Shown in pieces: positions 8,178 through 17,792 of a stretch of 64,000 nt of DNA. The DNA comes from Lachnospiraceae bacterium A4. GTDB lineage: Bacteria > Bacillota > Clostridia > Lachnospirales > Lachnospiraceae. The position numbers and the translations under genes were made by a program. How positions within the stretch are numbered: position 1 is the first letter of the stretch; each line of letters opens with the position of its first letter. The notes under the pieces are model-generated. The model ran no database searches, had not been told where the DNA came from, and saw only the letters and a program-made list of their open reading frames with translations. The DNA lies in assembly GCA_000403215.2 (NCBI GenBank), contig KE159563.1, positions 1-64,000 of the forward strand, read 5' to 3'.

Positions 8178-8771
8178 TTACTTAGAATACAACTCGACGA
8201 TAAGCATCTCATCTACAGGAACATCAATGACTTCTCTTGAAGGAAGCTCTTTAACCGTGCCCTTGAAATTCTCCTGATCAACATCCATCCATTCAGGAAC
8301 TAATCTGCCGTTTGTTGCCTCAGCAATATCTTTATATCTCTGCAAGCCTCTGGACTTCTCGCGAACCTCGATAACGTCGCCAGCGCTGATCAGATAGGAA
8401 GGTATATTTACACACTTTCCATTTACCAACACATGCTTATGCCCAACAACTTGTCTGGCTTCTTTCCTTGTTCTGGCAAAGCCCATTCTAAATACAACAT
8501 TGTCCAGTCTTCTCTCGAGCAGCACCATCAGGTTCTCACCGGTCATGCCCTTCATCCGGTCTGCCTTCTCATAATAGTTGCGGAAAGGCTTCTCCAGAAC
8601 GCCATATATGAACTTTGCTTTCTGCTTCTCTCTAAGCTGCAAGCCATACTCACTCATCTTCTTGCCAGCTCTTGGAGACTTTCTTTTAGACTTCTTACCA
8701 TATCCCAAAAATACAGGATCCAAATCAAGAGATCTGCATCTTTTAAGTACAGGAACTCTATTTACTGCCAT
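8178..8771 (-). CDS. rpsD: 30S ribosomal protein S4 (zinc-free form)
   Basis: S4 is a primary 16S rRNA binder that nucleates 30S assembly, and in many bacteria it represses its own operon. The 197 residues contain the RNA-binding S4 domain ([29 protein letters not shown]). The N-terminal region has a single cysteine (CRSLDLDP) rather than the four-cysteine zinc site, so this is a C-minus type S4. It sits inside the alpha operon between rpsK and rpoA rather than as a separate gene as in Bacillus. Confidence 0.97.
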   Translation of the reverse strand: MAVNRVPVLKRCRSLDLDPVFLGYGKKSKRKSPRAGKKMSEYGLQLREKQKAKFIYGVLEKPFRNYYEKADRMKGMTGENLMVLLERRLDNVVFRMGFARTRKEARQVVGHKHVLVNGKCVNIPSYLISAGDVIEVREKSRGLQRYKDIAEATNGRLVPEWMDVDQENFKGTVKELPSREVIDVPVDEMLIVELYSK

Positions 8772-8839
8772 GTTTTTATCCTCCTAAATCTGCGCACCTG
8801 ATACAGAATGTTACAGGTACATACATGTCATTATATCCA

Positions 8840-9235
8840 TTAAACTCTGCGGCGCTTTGGCGGGCGGCATCCGTTATGTGGAACCGGTGTGACATCCTTA
8901 ATGCTGGTCACTTCAAGACCACATGCCTGAAGTGCACGAATCGCTGCTTCTCTGCCCGAACCCGGACCTTTCACCATAACATCTACAGATTTTAAGCCAT
9001 GTACCAAAGCTGCTTTCGTAGCTGTTTCCGCTGCCATCTGAGCAGCATATGGAGTAGATTTCTTTGAACCTCTAAATCCCAGACCGCCAGCACTTGCCCA
9101 TGAGAGTGCATTTCCCTCATTGTCTGTCAATGTAACAATTGTATTGTTAAATGATGACTGAATATGTGCCTGTCCCCGTTCAACGTTTTTCTTTACGCGC
9201 TTTTTTGTTACTTTTTTTGCAACCTTTTTAGCCAT
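8840..9235 (-). CDS. rpsK: 30S ribosomal protein S11
   Basis: S11 lies on the platform of the small subunit close to the E site. The 131 residues begin with a very lysine-rich stretch and carry the family signatures [37 protein letters not shown] and [14 protein letters not shown], ending in PPKRRRV. The binding site before the start is weak (TAGG about 10 bases away), so coupling to rpsM, 37 bp upstream, is likely. Confidence 0.97.
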   Translation of the reverse strand: MAKKVAKKVTKKRVKKNVERGQAHIQSSFNNTIVTLTDNEGNALSWASAGGLGFRGSKKSTPYAAQMAAETATKAALVHGLKSVDVMVKGPGSGREAAIRALQACGLEVTSIKDVTPVPHNGCRPPKRRRV

Positions 9236-9272
9236 TTTAAACTAACCTACTTTCTCATTCTATAAACTAAAA

Positions 9273-9641
9273 CTACTTCTTCTTGTTCGCAACAGTTCTT
9301 TTGGGACCTTTTCTTGTTCTTGCATTTGTCTTTGTCTTCTGACCACGAACAGGAAGTCCTTTTCTGTGACGGATACCACGATAACATCCAATTTCCTGTA
9401 ATCTCTTGATATTCAGTGCGATCTCACGTCTGAGATCACCCTCAACCATATACTCTTCGTCGATGATCGCGCTAATCTTCTTCACGTCGTCATCTGTCAA
9501 ATCTCTGACACGAACATCAGGATTGACGCCTGCCTTTTCCAGAATCTTGTTTGAGCTTACTCTGCCTATGCCATAGATATAAGTCAAACCGATCTCTACA
9601 CGCTTCTCTCTTGGTAAGTCAACACCAGCAATACGAGCCAT
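9273..9641 (-). CDS. rpsM: 30S ribosomal protein S13
   Basis: S13 in the head of the small subunit contacts the P-site tRNA and L5. From the ATG at 9641 (GGAGG 8 bases upstream) the 122 residues begin [14 protein letters not shown]. They show the helix-two-turns-helix GIGR-SSNKIL, the [29 protein letters not shown] signature and a lysine tail. The longer open frame upstream is leader sequence. It is the first gene after a 318-bp structured gap. Confidence 0.97.
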   Translation of the reverse strand: MARIAGVDLPREKRVEIGLTYIYGIGRVSSNKILEKAGVNPDVRVRDLTDDDVKKISAIIDEEYMVEGDLRREIALNIKRLQEIGCYRGIRHRKGLPVRGQKTKTNARTRKGPKRTVANKKK

Positions 9642-9959
9642 GTTAAATTCCTCCATTTTGTCTCGTGACAGGACGCGTTCTGTCCTCTCACTGATTAATA
9701 GTAAACTAATTGATTGGGGCAGTTTTGCCCGACCGGATATCGACCCGGTTTGTCCGATACTGATAATCGGGGCAGAATTGTCTTGTTTTTTCTGCCACTC
9801 CAATACTACATTGAAGTTTTTTACGCGAAACTTTTCTCGGTATCAAGAAGTAAACACACAACAGACTATTTTTCTGTTATATATTTATAGCACATATCCG
9901 AATTGACGGATTTGAATATGTGCTTCAGCCGCATTTTCGTACAGATTAAGAGGATTGAA
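9642..9959 (-). promoter_or_regulatory. Structured 318-nt leader between rpmJ and rpsM
   Basis: No gene lies here. Read on the minus strand it holds, in order, a hairpin soon after rpmJ (9890-9923), a weak promoter (TTGATA at 9841-9846, 17 bases, TAAAAA at 9818-9823) and then four consecutive perfect five-bp hairpins: 9754-9770 (CCGAT/ATCGG), 9732-9749 (ACCGG/CCGGT), 9717-9730 (GGGCA/TGCCC) and 9667-9684 (GACAG/CTGTC). The last ends 26 bp before the start codon. In other bacteria ribosomal protein S4 represses the alpha operon by binding just upstream of rpsM. A similar role here is inferred. Confidence 0.55.
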
Positions 9960-10073
9960 TTAACCCTGTCTCTGCTTGTGCTTGGGATTCTCACAGATAA
10001 TTCTGATCTTCCCTTTTCTCTTGATCACTTTGCATTTCTCGCAAATAGGTTTTACTGATGATCTAACTTTCAT
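9960..10073 (-). CDS. rpmJ: 50S ribosomal protein L36
   Basis: A 37-residue protein beginning [14 protein letters not shown] and ending KHKQRQG. The cysteines of CEKCKV and the later C and H ([10 protein letters not shown]) give the complete zinc ribbon, so it is the zinc-binding form. The start has a clear AAAGGAGGG just upstream. It lies between infA and rpsM, its normal place. Confidence 0.97.
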   Translation of the reverse strand: MKVRSSVKPICEKCKVIKRKGKIRIICENPKHKQRQG

Positions 10074-10153
10074 GTTAAACCCTCCTTTCAAAAAGACCGT
10101 TTTACATTATAACATGCAGTCGGGGCAAATGCAAGCCCTATAATCAAAATAAT

Positions 10154-10372
10154 TTATTTATCTCTCCATATGATTCGACCCTTGGATAAATCATACGGCG
10201 ACAACTCCAACGTTACTTTGTCACCCGGAAGGATGCGGATGAAATTCTGTCTCAGCTTTCCACTGATATGAGCGAGTACTCTATGACCGTTTTCCAACTC
10301 CACCTGAAACATTGTGTTGGGGAGTTTCTCTACTACTGTTCCTTCGATTTCAATTACATCGGACTTTGACAT
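10154..10372 (-). CDS. infA: Translation initiation factor IF-1
   Basis: IF-1 binds the 30S A site and helps IF-2 and IF-3 place the initiator tRNA. The 72 residues are one S1-like OB fold: [58 protein letters not shown]. The ATG overlaps the stop of the KOW gene by one base (TAATG), with AAGGAGG 7 bases before, so the two are translationally linked. Confidence 0.98.
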   Translation of the reverse strand: MSKSDVIEIEGTVVEKLPNTMFQVELENGHRVLAHISGKLRQNFIRILPGDKVTLELSPYDLSKGRIIWRDK

Positions 10373-10626
10373 TATTTTACCTCCTTAATGTCTCTACAAT
10401 ATAACTTTATTAAATGTTTTATATCCTCGTTTGTCACAGACGGGATCTCAAGCCCCGGGTTATGATTTTTGATGATCTGTATATGCCGCTTATTCTTTTT
10501 CTTAGGTTTGTCAACCGTTCTCACGGTCCCGTTGACAACATATACGAAATCCTTTGTCTCCTCCACGATAAGATACACTTCCCCCTTATCGTGTCCTGCC
10601 AGCGAATACGCCAAAAAACCAATCAT
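10372..10626 (-). CDS. KOW-domain RNA-binding protein (L14e/L27e-like)
   Basis: The 84-residue protein opens with [21 protein letters not shown], a KOW motif as in archaeal and eukaryotic L14e/L27e proteins. [10 protein letters not shown] basic patch and a short helical tail follow. Many Clostridia and Bacilli carry this protein between map and infA. It is presumed to bind rRNA or ribosomes, but no function is established. It overlaps infA by one base and follows map by 41 bp. Confidence 0.85.
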   Translation of the reverse strand: MIGFLAYSLAGHDKGEVYLIVEETKDFVYVVNGTVRTVDKPKKKNKRHIQIIKNHNPGLEIPSVTNEDIKHLIKLYCRDIKEVK

Positions 10627-10667
10627 TCTCTATCTCCTGTCCTTTATGACACAAACCAGCGCGCAGG

Positions 10668-11420
10668 TCACAAAAGAGTAAGAATCTCAGGCTCACCGTC
10701 TGTTATCAGAATTGTATTCTCATAATGCGCAGATAATGATCCATCCTCAGTAACTACGGTCCAGTTATCCTCCAGCCACTCGACATCGCCGCCGCCCATG
10801 TTGATCATGGGCTCTATCGCAAGCGTCATGCCGGCACGAAGCTTCATGCCGCGCTTTTTCTGCCGGAAATTGGGCACTTCTGGTTCCTCATGAAGCGAGG
10901 TTCCGATGCCATGTCCCACCAGATCACGAACAATGCCGTAGCCAAACTGCGATACATAGCGGTCAATGGTATTGGATATATCATGAAGGTGATTTCCTGC
11001 TGTCGCTCTCTTCACTCCCTCAAAAAATGATTTCTTGGTCTCCTCTATGAGTTTCTGCGCCTCTGGGCTAATCCGCCCCACACCGTGTGTTCTGGCTGCA
11101 TCTGAATGATAGCCTTTATAGATCAGTCCGCAGTCAAGACTCACAATGTCACCCTCCTGCAAGATTCTGTCTGATCTGGGGATTCCATGCACCACCTCAT
11201 CATTCACCGATACACAGATAGACGCCGGATATCCATTGTAGTGCAGAAAGTTCGGCACGCACCCCATATCCCTGATCAGCTTTTCGCCGAGCTGGTCGAT
11301 AAAGAGTGTCGATATCCCCGGCTCAATTGCCTGCCCAAGCTCCTCGTGCACTTTTGCCAGAAGTCTGCATGACTTCCGCATCAGATCAATCTCACGCTGT
11401 GACTTTATTGTAACGGCCAT
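10668..11420 (-). CDS. map: Type I methionine aminopeptidase
   Basis: Removes the initiator methionine from nascent proteins. The 250 residues have the pita-bread fold marks: HGIP-SDRILQEGDIVSLDCGL (first metal Asp), a second Asp in YHSDAART, the metal His in LVGHGIGTSLHEEPEVPNF, Glu in AIEPM and Glu in VTEDGSLSAHYENTI. Length and start are typical of the short class Ia enzyme. Map sits 29 bp after adk, the common adk-map-infA order. Confidence 0.97.
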   Translation of the reverse strand: MAVTIKSQREIDLMRKSCRLLAKVHEELGQAIEPGISTLFIDQLGEKLIRDMGCVPNFLHYNGYPASICVSVNDEVVHGIPRSDRILQEGDIVSLDCGLIYKGYHSDAARTHGVGRISPEAQKLIEETKKSFFEGVKRATAGNHLHDISNTIDRYVSQFGYGIVRDLVGHGIGTSLHEEPEVPNFRQKKRGMKLRAGMTLAIEPMINMGGGDVEWLEDNWTVVTEDGSLSAHYENTILITDGEPEILTLL

Positions 11421-11449
11421 TTCCTAATTCCCCCGCACCATATTTCTCA

Positions 11450-12091
11450 TTAAGACAAAATAGTAACGATCGACTCAAATACATCCTTCATATCTACTGT
11501 ACCGTCCACGGACTTTAACACGCCCTTTGCCTCATAGAACTCAATGAGCGGCTGTGTCTGGTTATGATATACCTCAAGACGGTTCTTCACTGTCTCTGGC
11601 TTATCGTCATCTCTCAAAATAAGCTCTGCATTACAGGTATCGCAGATGTTCTCTTTCTTGGGCGGAATGTGAACAATGTGATAGGTTGCGCCACAGTTCA
11701 CGCAGGCACGCCTTCCTGACATTCTGTTGATAATATTCTCGTCCGGCACATCGACATTAACCGCATAGTCAATCTTGTCTCCAAGCTCTGTGAGCGCTTT
11801 GTCAAGCACCTCTGCCTGCGGGATTGTTCTTGGGAAACCATCCAGTACATATCCGTTCTTGCAGTCGTCCTGCGCCACTCTGTCAAGCAGGATTTTTACC
11901 GTGAGCTCATCGGGCACCAGCAGTCCCTGATCCATGTACTTCTTTGCTTCCATACCAAGCTCTGTGCCATTCTTGATATTTGCTCTGAAGATATCTCCTG
12001 TAGAAATATGTGGGATCGCAAACTTCTCCGCGATCATCTTTGCCTGTGTTCCTTTTCCAGCCCCCGGTGCGCCTAACATAATAATCTTCAT
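11450..12091 (-). CDS. adk: Adenylate kinase (zinc lid)
   Basis: Converts ATP and AMP to two ADP. The 213 residues start with the P-loop GAPGAGKGT (7-15), then the AMP-binding HISTGD segment, GYVLDGFPRT, and a LID domain with two CxxC pairs (CVNC and CDTC) that should bind zinc, as in Gram-positive long-form kinases. GGAGG lies 8 bases before the start. It follows secY after a 170-bp spacer with strong hairpins. Confidence 0.98.
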   Translation of the reverse strand: MKIIMLGAPGAGKGTQAKMIAEKFAIPHISTGDIFRANIKNGTELGMEAKKYMDQGLLVPDELTVKILLDRVAQDDCKNGYVLDGFPRTIPQAEVLDKALTELGDKIDYAVNVDVPDENIINRMSGRRACVNCGATYHIVHIPPKKENICDTCNAELILRDDDKPETVKNRLEVYHNQTQPLIEFYEAKGVLKSVDGTVDMKDVFESIVTILS

Positions 12092-12162
12092 CCTGATTTC
12101 CTCCTTAAAAATAAATAATTTACCACTACATTGCTGTTTAAAACAGCCTCAATTCAATTTAT

Positions 12163-12245
12163 CCGCCGCCGGATAAGCTCAATTCAGACTGTTTCCATCA
12201 TCAATAACATAATGGATAGAAGCAAAGCGCCCGCTTTGCTTCTAT
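12163..12245. repeat. Spacer hairpins between secY and adk
   Basis: The main hairpin (12216-12245) has two perfect 14-bp arms (ATAGAAGCAAAGCG and its complement) with only CC between them. A smaller TTATCCG/CGGATAA hairpin lies near 12160-12178. Neither is followed by a T tract. They may stabilise or direct cleavage of the mRNA between secY and adk. Confidence 0.7.
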
Positions 12246-12261
12246 TCTAATTATCTGATTA

Positions 12262-13575
12262 TCAATCATTCAAAAAGCCTTTATAATTGCGCACAAGCAT
12301 TTGTGACTCAATCTGTTTGATCGTCTCAAGCACAACGCTCACGATAATGATCAAACTCGTTCCTCCAAAAGAAACAGATGCTTTAAATACACCATTGAAG
12401 AAGAACGGCACGACTGCCACGATCACAAGTCCGATAGCGCCAATGAATATAATGGCATTGAGCACTTTGTTCAGATAATCACTGGTTGGTTTTCCCGGTC
12501 TGATGCCCGGTATAAATCCACCTTGTTTCTTCATATTATTTGCAATCTCTAATGGATTAAATGTCAATGAAGTATAGAAATAAGCAAAAAATACTGTCAA
12601 TATAATATACACTACAAGACCAATCGAATATCCCAACTGCGTTGGATTGCACCAATTATCCTGATTCAGACCATTTAGGATCTGTCTCCATACGCCTGTT
12701 CCTTTATATCCCACTAAGGTGGAGATTACAATCGGAAACTGCATCAGCGAGGAGGCAAAGATAATTGGAATAACGCCTGCTGTATTGACCTTCAACGGCA
12801 GAAATGTCATCTGACCGCCCACCATCTTGTTTCCTTGGAGTTTTTTTGCATACTGCACCGGAATCTTACGCATCGCACTATTGAGAATGACAACAAACAC
12901 CGTCATCGCAAGAATGATTGCAAGAATAATCACTGCTGCAACCACCGCAAGCGGAACTGATTTCCCTTTGCAGAACTGTTCATACAATTTTGCAAAATCG
13001 TCCGGCAGACGGGAGATAATGTTGATCACAAGCACGATTGAGATTCCATTACCGACACCCTTCTCTGTGATGCGCTCACCAATCCACATCAGGAAAGCAC
13101 TGCCTGCTGTCAGTACTGCAACCACTGTGATGATCTCAAGCGGACCATACTTTTGCAGCAGTCCCTGATTGCCAAAGCCGATTGCCATCGCTGCACTCTC
13201 AATCAATGCCAGTGCAACTGTGACATAACGTGTGATGGACGCAATCTTCTTTCTGCCATCTTCTCCGTCCTTCTGCATTTCCTCAAGCTTTGGAATCGCA
13301 ATGGTGAGAAGCTGCATAATGATTGAAGATGTAATATACGGTGTGATATTCAGTGCAAATACAGACATTCTCGAAAAGGAACCTCCGGTAAATGCATCAA
13401 AAAAGTTAAACGCGCCGCCAGTCTGTGCCTCAAACCATGATGCAAAATAATCCCTGTTCACGCCCGGAATCGGAAGCTGGGAGCCAAAACGGATGACTAC
13501 CAGCATCAGGAACGTAAACAGCAGCTTTCCTCTGATTTCCTTGATCTTGAATGCGTTCTTTAACGTAGAAAACAT
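12262..13575 (-). CDS. secY: Protein translocase subunit SecY
   Basis: The channel subunit of the Sec translocon. The 437 residues contain about ten hydrophobic helices, the plug and N-terminal RFGSQLPIPGVN motif, the NITPYI-SSIIMQLL segment of helix 2, and the cytoplasmic loop RKIPVQYAKK-QG that contacts ribosome or SecA. It ends in a basic tail. Its ATG overlaps the rplO stop by one base, so translation is coupled to L15. Confidence 0.98.
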   Translation of the reverse strand: MFSTLKNAFKIKEIRGKLLFTFLMLVVIRFGSQLPIPGVNRDYFASWFEAQTGGAFNFFDAFTGGSFSRMSVFALNITPYITSSIIMQLLTIAIPKLEEMQKDGEDGRKKIASITRYVTVALALIESAAMAIGFGNQGLLQKYGPLEIITVVAVLTAGSAFLMWIGERITEKGVGNGISIVLVINIISRLPDDFAKLYEQFCKGKSVPLAVVAAVIILAIILAMTVFVVILNSAMRKIPVQYAKKLQGNKMVGGQMTFLPLKVNTAGVIPIIFASSLMQFPIVISTLVGYKGTGVWRQILNGLNQDNWCNPTQLGYSIGLVVYIILTVFFAYFYTSLTFNPLEIANNMKKQGGFIPGIRPGKPTSDYLNKVLNAIIFIGAIGLVIVAVVPFFFNGVFKASVSFGGTSLIIIVSVVLETIKQIESQMLVRNYKGFLND

Positions 13576-14021
13576 TAAATCACCTCTGCTGTTCCACCAA
13601 GTGCCTCAATCTTCTCCTTTGCAGATGCGCTAAATGCATTGACCTGAACATTGAGCTTCTTGGTTAATTCTCCTCTGCCTAAAATCTTTACGCCATCTCT
13701 AGGGTTTTTTACGATTCCAGTCTCGATTAATGTGTCTACTGATACGGTAGCACCATCCTCGAATCTCTCTAATACTTCAAGGTTGATTGCAACGATTTCC
13801 TTTGTGTTCCTATTGTGGAAGCCTCTCTTAGGAATACGTCTGTACAAAGGCATCTGGCCACCTTCAAAACCCGGTCTTGGCGCGCCTGAACGAGCCTTCT
13901 GGCCCTTGTGTCCCTTGCCAGCCGTCTTGCCGTTTCCTGAACCATGTCCACGGCCTCTTCTAAAATTATCGCTGTGCTTCGAGCCCTCGGCAGGTCTTAA
14001 ATTAGATAATTCTAAACTCAT
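13575..14021 (-). CDS. rplO: 50S ribosomal protein L15
   Basis: A late-assembly 23S rRNA-binding protein. The 148 residues begin with the basic glycine-rich extension ([30 protein letters not shown], positions about 15-45). They continue with [15 protein letters not shown] and a C-terminal fold with VKILG-GELTKKL-V. GGGAGGTG lies 7 bases upstream. It overlaps secY and follows rpmD by 19 bp. Confidence 0.97.
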   Translation of the reverse strand: MSLELSNLRPAEGSKHSDNFRRGRGHGSGNGKTAGKGHKGQKARSGAPRPGFEGGQMPLYRRIPKRGFHNRNTKEIVAINLEVLERFEDGATVSVDTLIETGIVKNPRDGVKILGRGELTKKLNVQVNAFSASAKEKIEALGGTAEVI

Positions 14022-14040
14022 TTTGTGACACCTCCCTTAT

Positions 14041-14223
14041 CTATGCTTCTTCAACTTTAACTAAATGATTTACTTTGCGAATCATGCCTCTGGTTGCTGC
14101 ATTGTCAGGAAGCTCTACTGTCTTGTGAAGCTTTGTGAGTCCCATCGCCTCCACAGTCGCCTTATTCTTTGGCACAGCACCGATTGTTGATTTGATTAAA
14201 GTAACTTTTAATGTCTTTGCCAT
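14041..14223 (-). CDS. rpmD: 50S ribosomal protein L30
   Basis: A short 60-residue protein with the L30 pattern LKVTL-KS-IG--P-----V-ALGL-K-----V-L-DN---RGMI-KV-HLV. It has GGGAGG upstream and lies between rpsE and rplO as in most spc operons. Confidence 0.95.
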   Translation of the reverse strand: MAKTLKVTLIKSTIGAVPKNKATVEAMGLTKLHKTVELPDNAATRGMIRKVNHLVKVEEA

Positions 14224-14237
14224 CCTTCTCTACCTCC

Positions 14238-14747
14238 CTAAGCCATAATCTCGTCGATAGATTTACCACGATTTGCAGCTACCTGCTCAGGTGTCTTTAA
14301 CTGTGAAAGACCGGCAATCGTAGAGAGTACTACGTTCTGCTTATTGTTCGAGCCTAAAGACTTTGTACGAATGTTCTTAATACCTGCAAGCTCACATACG
14401 ACACGCGCAGGACCACCCGCGATGATACCTGTACCTTCAGGAGCTCTCTTTAACAATACGCTTGAAGAGCCATAGTTTCCGATGAAATCATGTGTTACAG
14501 AATTGTTCTCATCCATAGCAACTGTGATCAGATTCTTGATTGCGTCTTCCTTTCCCTTGCGGATCGCCTCAGGGATTTCTACGGCTTTACCAAGTCCAGC
14601 ACCTACGTGACCGTTTCCGTCACCTACAACTACCAGAGCGGTAAACCGCATGTTACGTCCACCTTTAACAGTTTTGGTTACGCGCTTAATAGTTACAACC
14701 TTATCTGTTAATTCAAGCTGACTAGCATCAATGATTGTACGTTTCAT
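14238..14747 (-). CDS. rpsE: 30S ribosomal protein S5
   Basis: S5 forms part of the mRNA entry site and influences decoding accuracy. The 169 residues hold the double-stranded-RNA-binding-like N-terminal domain ([29 protein letters not shown]) and the C-terminal domain with [30 protein letters not shown] lies 8 bases before the start. It follows rplR by 16 bp. Confidence 0.98.
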   Translation of the reverse strand: MKRTIIDASQLELTDKVVTIKRVTKTVKGGRNMRFTALVVVGDGNGHVGAGLGKAVEIPEAIRKGKEDAIKNLITVAMDENNSVTHDFIGNYGSSSVLLKRAPEGTGIIAGGPARVVCELAGIKNIRTKSLGSNNKQNVVLSTIAGLSQLKTPEQVAANRGKSIDEIMA

Positions 14748-14763
14748 GTGATTTTCTCCCTTC

Positions 14764-15132
14764 CTAGAATACCAAGCCAGCTTCTCTTGCTGCCTCAGCT
14801 AAAGCTGCAATTTTTCCGTGGTATAAAAAGCCGCCTCTGTCAAAAACTACTTCCGTGATACCCTTATCCATTGCTCTCTTTGCAATTACTTTACCTAAAT
14901 ATGCTGCTGCCTCAACGTCATTGGTCTTTTTCAGTTCAGCTTTTACTTCCTTTTCCACTGTAGAAGCTGCCACTAATGTATTTCCAACGGTATCGTCAAT
15001 AATTTGAGCATACATATGATTATTGCTTCTGAACACTGCCAGACGCGGTCTTTCTGATGTACCGCTTAAACGGTTACGTATTCTCATGTGTTTCTTTGCA
15101 CGCAGTTCTGCTCTTGATCTCTTACTAACCAT
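14764..15132 (-). CDS. rplR: 50S ribosomal protein L18
   Basis: Binds 5S rRNA with L5. The 122 residues begin with the basic N-terminus [38 protein letters not shown] and end with [26 protein letters not shown], both family hallmarks. It lies between rplF and rpsE. Confidence 0.97.
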   Translation of the reverse strand: MVSKRSRAELRAKKHMRIRNRLSGTSERPRLAVFRSNNHMYAQIIDDTVGNTLVAASTVEKEVKAELKKTNDVEAAAYLGKVIAKRAMDKGITEVVFDRGGFLYHGKIAALAEAAREAGLVF

Positions 15133-15150
15133 TTTTTACGCCCTCCTTAT

Positions 15151-15693
15151 TTACTTCTTACCAGTCTTACCAACTTTACGTCTGATCGTCTCATCAGCAT
15201 ACTTGATACCCTTGCCCTTGTATGGTTCAGGTCTTCTCTTGTCTCTGATCTCAGCCGCGAATTGTCCAACTTTTTCTTTATCAATACCCTTCACGATAAT
15301 GATGTTCGTGCCTTCGAGCACAGTCTCAATACCTTCCGGGTCAATCATCTCTACCGGATGCGAATATCCCAAAGATAATGTTAATTTCTTTCCCGCTTTT
15401 GCTGCCCTGTAACCTACACCGTTTACTTCGAGCTTCTTCTCGTAACCGGATGTCACACCGACAACCATGTTATTTACCAGCGTCCTTGTAAGGCCATGCA
15501 AGGACTTCATTTTCTTCAGATCATTTGGTCTTGCAACTGTTACCTCTGCACCTTCCACTTTGATTTCCATCTCAGCCGGAAGCACTCTCTCAAGTGTTCC
15601 CTTTGGACCTTTTACAGTCACTTTATTATTTTCTGCAACTTCTACAGTGACACCTGCAGGAATCGCGATTGGCATTCTTCCTATACGTGACAT
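15151..15693 (-). CDS. rplF: 50S ribosomal protein L6
   Basis: L6 lies near the sarcin-ricin loop and factor-binding site. The 180 residues begin [15 protein letters not shown] and contain the duplicated L6 fold. They end with the signature [27 protein letters not shown] and a basic tail. GGAGG precedes the start. A small perfect hairpin fills the 78-bp spacer to rpsH. Confidence 0.98.
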   Translation of the reverse strand: MSRIGRMPIAIPAGVTVEVAENNKVTVKGPKGTLERVLPAEMEIKVEGAEVTVARPNDLKKMKSLHGLTRTLVNNMVVGVTSGYEKKLEVNGVGYRAAKAGKKLTLSLGYSHPVEMIDPEGIETVLEGTNIIIVKGIDKEKVGQFAAEIRDKRRPEPYKGKGIKYADETIRRKVGKTGKK

Positions 15694-15735
15694 GCCCGTA
15701 CCTCCTAATTTTATTTGAATCTACTCTATAATCCA

Positions 15736-15755
15736 AAGAATTGCCCGCAATTCTT
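15736..15755. repeat. Small perfect hairpin between rpsH and rplF
   Basis: Arms AAGAATTGC (15736-15744) and its complement (15747-15755) are separated by only two bases. No T tract follows. It resembles in form the hairpins at 16202-16223 and 12216-12245. Confidence 0.6.
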
Positions 15756-15771
15756 CCCGACAATTCTGCCA

Positions 15772-16173
15772 TTACCACACAAATGCTAACACTTCGCCGC
15801 CAACCTGAAGCCGTCTTGCTTCCTTATCTGTCACGACGCCCTGATTGGTAGAGATGATTGCGATGCCAAGTCCGCCGAGCACCTTGGGCAGCTCATCCTT
15901 ACCAGCATAGATCCGAAGACCCGGCTTAGAAATTCTCTTCAAGCCTGTGATAATCTTCTCGTTCTTGTCTGCGCCGTACTTCAATGTAATATGAATCGTG
16001 TTGAACGAACCATCTTCCACAACGTCAAACGCCTTTATATAACCTTCATCTAAAAGAATCTGTGCGATCGCCAGTTTCATCTTGGATGAAGGAACATCTA
16101 CTGTATCATGCTTTGCAGTGTTCGCATTCCGAATTCTTGTGAGCATATCTGCAATCGGATCATTCATTGTCAT
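15772..16173 (-). CDS. rpsH: 30S ribosomal protein S8
   Basis: S8 binds helix 21 of 16S rRNA and in E. coli represses the spc operon. From the ATG at 16173 (AGGAGG 8 bases before) it has 133 residues: [31 protein letters not shown] at the N-terminus and the C-terminal signature [19 protein letters not shown]. The 15 codons further upstream lack a binding site and are left out. Confidence 0.97.
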   Translation of the reverse strand: MTMNDPIADMLTRIRNANTAKHDTVDVPSSKMKLAIAQILLDEGYIKAFDVVEDGSFNTIHITLKYGADKNEKIITGLKRISKPGLRIYAGKDELPKVLGGLGIAIISTNQGVVTDKEARRLQVGGEVLAFVW

Positions 16174-16201
16174 TTCAGTTTCCTCCTTAAAATCTATATC
16201 C

Positions 16202-16223
16202 GAAGAATGCGCACGCATTCTTC
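16202..16223. repeat. Perfect hairpin between rpsN and rpsH
   Basis: Ten-bp arms (GAAGAATGCG and its complement) are separated by two bases. The rest of the 110-bp spacer has further GAAG/CTTC complementarity. There is no T tract. Its position upstream of rpsH could matter for S8-mediated control, but no match to the known S8 site was established. Confidence 0.6.
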
Positions 16224-16283
16224 CAAACGAAGCTTAGTTTTTCTGGGACAGCGTTCTTCGGCGTCTTCGAAAAACTTCCCGTT

Positions 16284-16469
16284 TTACCAGCTTGCCTTCT
16301 TCACACCGGGAATCTGACCCTTGTATGCTAACTCACGGAAGCATATTCTGCAAATTCCATACTTTCTCAAATACGCATGTGGACGGCCACAGATTCTGCA
16401 ACGACTGTACTCCTGTGTAGAAAACTTCGGTTTACGCTGCTGCTTGATTTTCATTGCTGTTTTAGCCAT
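16284..16469 (-). CDS. rpsN: 30S ribosomal protein S14, zinc-binding type Z
   Basis: The 61-residue form typical of Gram-positives, with the four cysteines of the zinc ribbon in [20 protein letters not shown] and the end [11 protein letters not shown]. It helps shape the head of the 30S subunit. GGAGG lies upstream. It follows rplE by 17 bp. Confidence 0.98.
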   Translation of the reverse strand: MAKTAMKIKQQRKPKFSTQEYSRCRICGRPHAYLRKYGICRICFRELAYKGQIPGVKKASW

Positions 16470-16486
16470 GAGAATTTACCTCCTTA

Positions 16487-17026
16487 TTATTTAGCGAAAG
16501 GCATGTTGAACTGTGCTAACAGCTCACGTGCTTCCTCATCACTCTTGGCAGTTGTCACGAATACGATATCCATACCTCTTACTTTATCCACCTTGTCATA
16601 CTCGATCTCAGGGAAGATAATCTGCTCTTTGATACCAAGTGCATAGTTTCCTCTGCCGTCGAATCCATTGGGATTGACACCTCTAAAGTCACGTACTCGG
16701 GGAAGTGCAAGGTTTACAAGGCGGTCTAAGAACTCATACATCTTCTCACCGCGAAGTGTCACCTTACATCCGATTGCCATACCCTCACGAATCTTGAAGT
16801 TTGCAATCGCCTTCTTTGCCTTTGTGGTAACAGCCTTCTGGCCTGTGATAATCTCCATGTCCTTCACAGCGGACTCCAGCGCCTTTGCATTGTCTTTTGC
16901 CTCGCCGACACCCATGTTGACTACAATCTTGTCAAGCTTGGGAACTTCCATGACATTCTTATATCCAAACTTCTTGACCATAGCATCTACGATCTCGCTT
17001 TTATATAAATCTTTCAGTCTACTCAC
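16487..17026 (-). CDS. rplE: 50S ribosomal protein L5
   Basis: Binds 5S rRNA and bridges to S13. The 179 residues begin with a GTG (AGGAGG 8-9 bases upstream). They carry [59 protein letters not shown], and [26 protein letters not shown], all diagnostic for L5. Confidence 0.98.
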   Translation of the reverse strand: MSRLKDLYKSEIVDAMVKKFGYKNVMEVPKLDKIVVNMGVGEAKDNAKALESAVKDMEIITGQKAVTTKAKKAIANFKIREGMAIGCKVTLRGEKMYEFLDRLVNLALPRVRDFRGVNPNGFDGRGNYALGIKEQIIFPEIEYDKVDKVRGMDIVFVTTAKSDEEARELLAQFNMPFAK

Positions 17027-17050
17027 CAGTTTCGTCCTCCTTTCCTAGTA

Positions 17051-17356
17051 TTAATCAATCACTTCGCCTGTTGTCTTTGCGAAACGTACCTTCTTATCTC
17101 CATCCATCTTAAAGCCGACTCTCGTCGCTTTCCCCTTGTGGAGATACATTACGTTTGAAATATCAATAGGAGCTTCTTTCTGGATAATGCCGCCCGTCTG
17201 GTTGGCAGCGGAAGGCTTTGCATGCTTTGACACGATGTTGACACCCTCCACCAGCACTTTTGCGTTCTTGGTGTCAACTGACAAAACCTTGCCCTCTTTG
17301 TCTTTATCTTTACCGGCGATCACTTTGACTGTATCGCCCTTCTTTATCTTTAACAT
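17051..17356 (-). CDS. rplX: 50S ribosomal protein L24
   Basis: An assembly initiator near the exit tunnel. The 101 residues start with a KOW motif (KIKKGDTVKVIAGKDKDKEGKVL), followed by VLVEGVNIVSKHAKP and GGIIQKEAPIDISNVM. The spacing to rplN (12 bp) and rplE (24 bp) is typical of the spc operon. Confidence 0.97.
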   Translation of the reverse strand: MLKIKKGDTVKVIAGKDKDKEGKVLSVDTKNAKVLVEGVNIVSKHAKPSAANQTGGIIQKEAPIDISNVMYLHKGKATRVGFKMDGDKKVRFAKTTGEVID

Positions 17357-17368
17357 TCCGGCACCTCC

Positions 17369-17737
17369 TTATAATACTTCAGGAGCTAAGGAAACAATCT
17401 TCATAAACTGTTTCTCACGAAGCTCTCTTGCCACTGGTCCAAAAATACGTGTTCCTCTCGGAGTCTTATCATCCTTGATGATCACAGCAGCATTTTCATC
17501 AAATTTAATATAAGAACCGTCCTTACGACGAGCGCCCTTTACGGTACGTACAACTACAGCTTTCACTACATCGCCTTTTTTTACAACGCCGCCTGGTGTT
17601 GCATCTTTAACGCTAGCAACAATCACATCGCCAATGCTTGCATATCTTCTTGTAGATCCACCCATAACCCTGATGCAGAGCAATTCTTTCGCACCAGTAT
17701 TATCAGCGACTTTCAGTCTGCTTTCCTGTTGTATCAT
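17369..17737 (-). CDS. rplN: 50S ribosomal protein L14
   Basis: Lies at the subunit interface and binds the silencing factor RsfS. From the ATG at 17737 (AAGGAG upstream) the 122 residues start [27 protein letters not shown]. They include AVVVRT-K--RR-DGSYI-FD-NA-VII and [16 protein letters not shown], as in nearly all bacterial L14 proteins. The extra 14 upstream codons have no binding site. Confidence 0.98.
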   Translation of the reverse strand: MIQQESRLKVADNTGAKELLCIRVMGGSTRRYASIGDVIVASVKDATPGGVVKKGDVVKAVVVRTVKGARRKDGSYIKFDENAAVIIKDDKTPRGTRIFGPVARELREKQFMKIVSLAPEVL

Positions 17738-17792
17738 GCTTATTCTCCTTCCAAAACCGTGCCATGCTGCGCATTGCACTGGCTCTTAAAAT

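Noticed and set aside
9642-9803. 54 extra codons in front of rpsM
   Set aside because: S13 proteins begin MARIAGVD; the upstream part is the hairpin-rich leader and has no binding site.
12163-12245. Rho-independent terminator between secY and adk
   Set aside because: The hairpin is strong but there is no T tract on the minus strand, and adk-map-infA normally continue in the same transcript.
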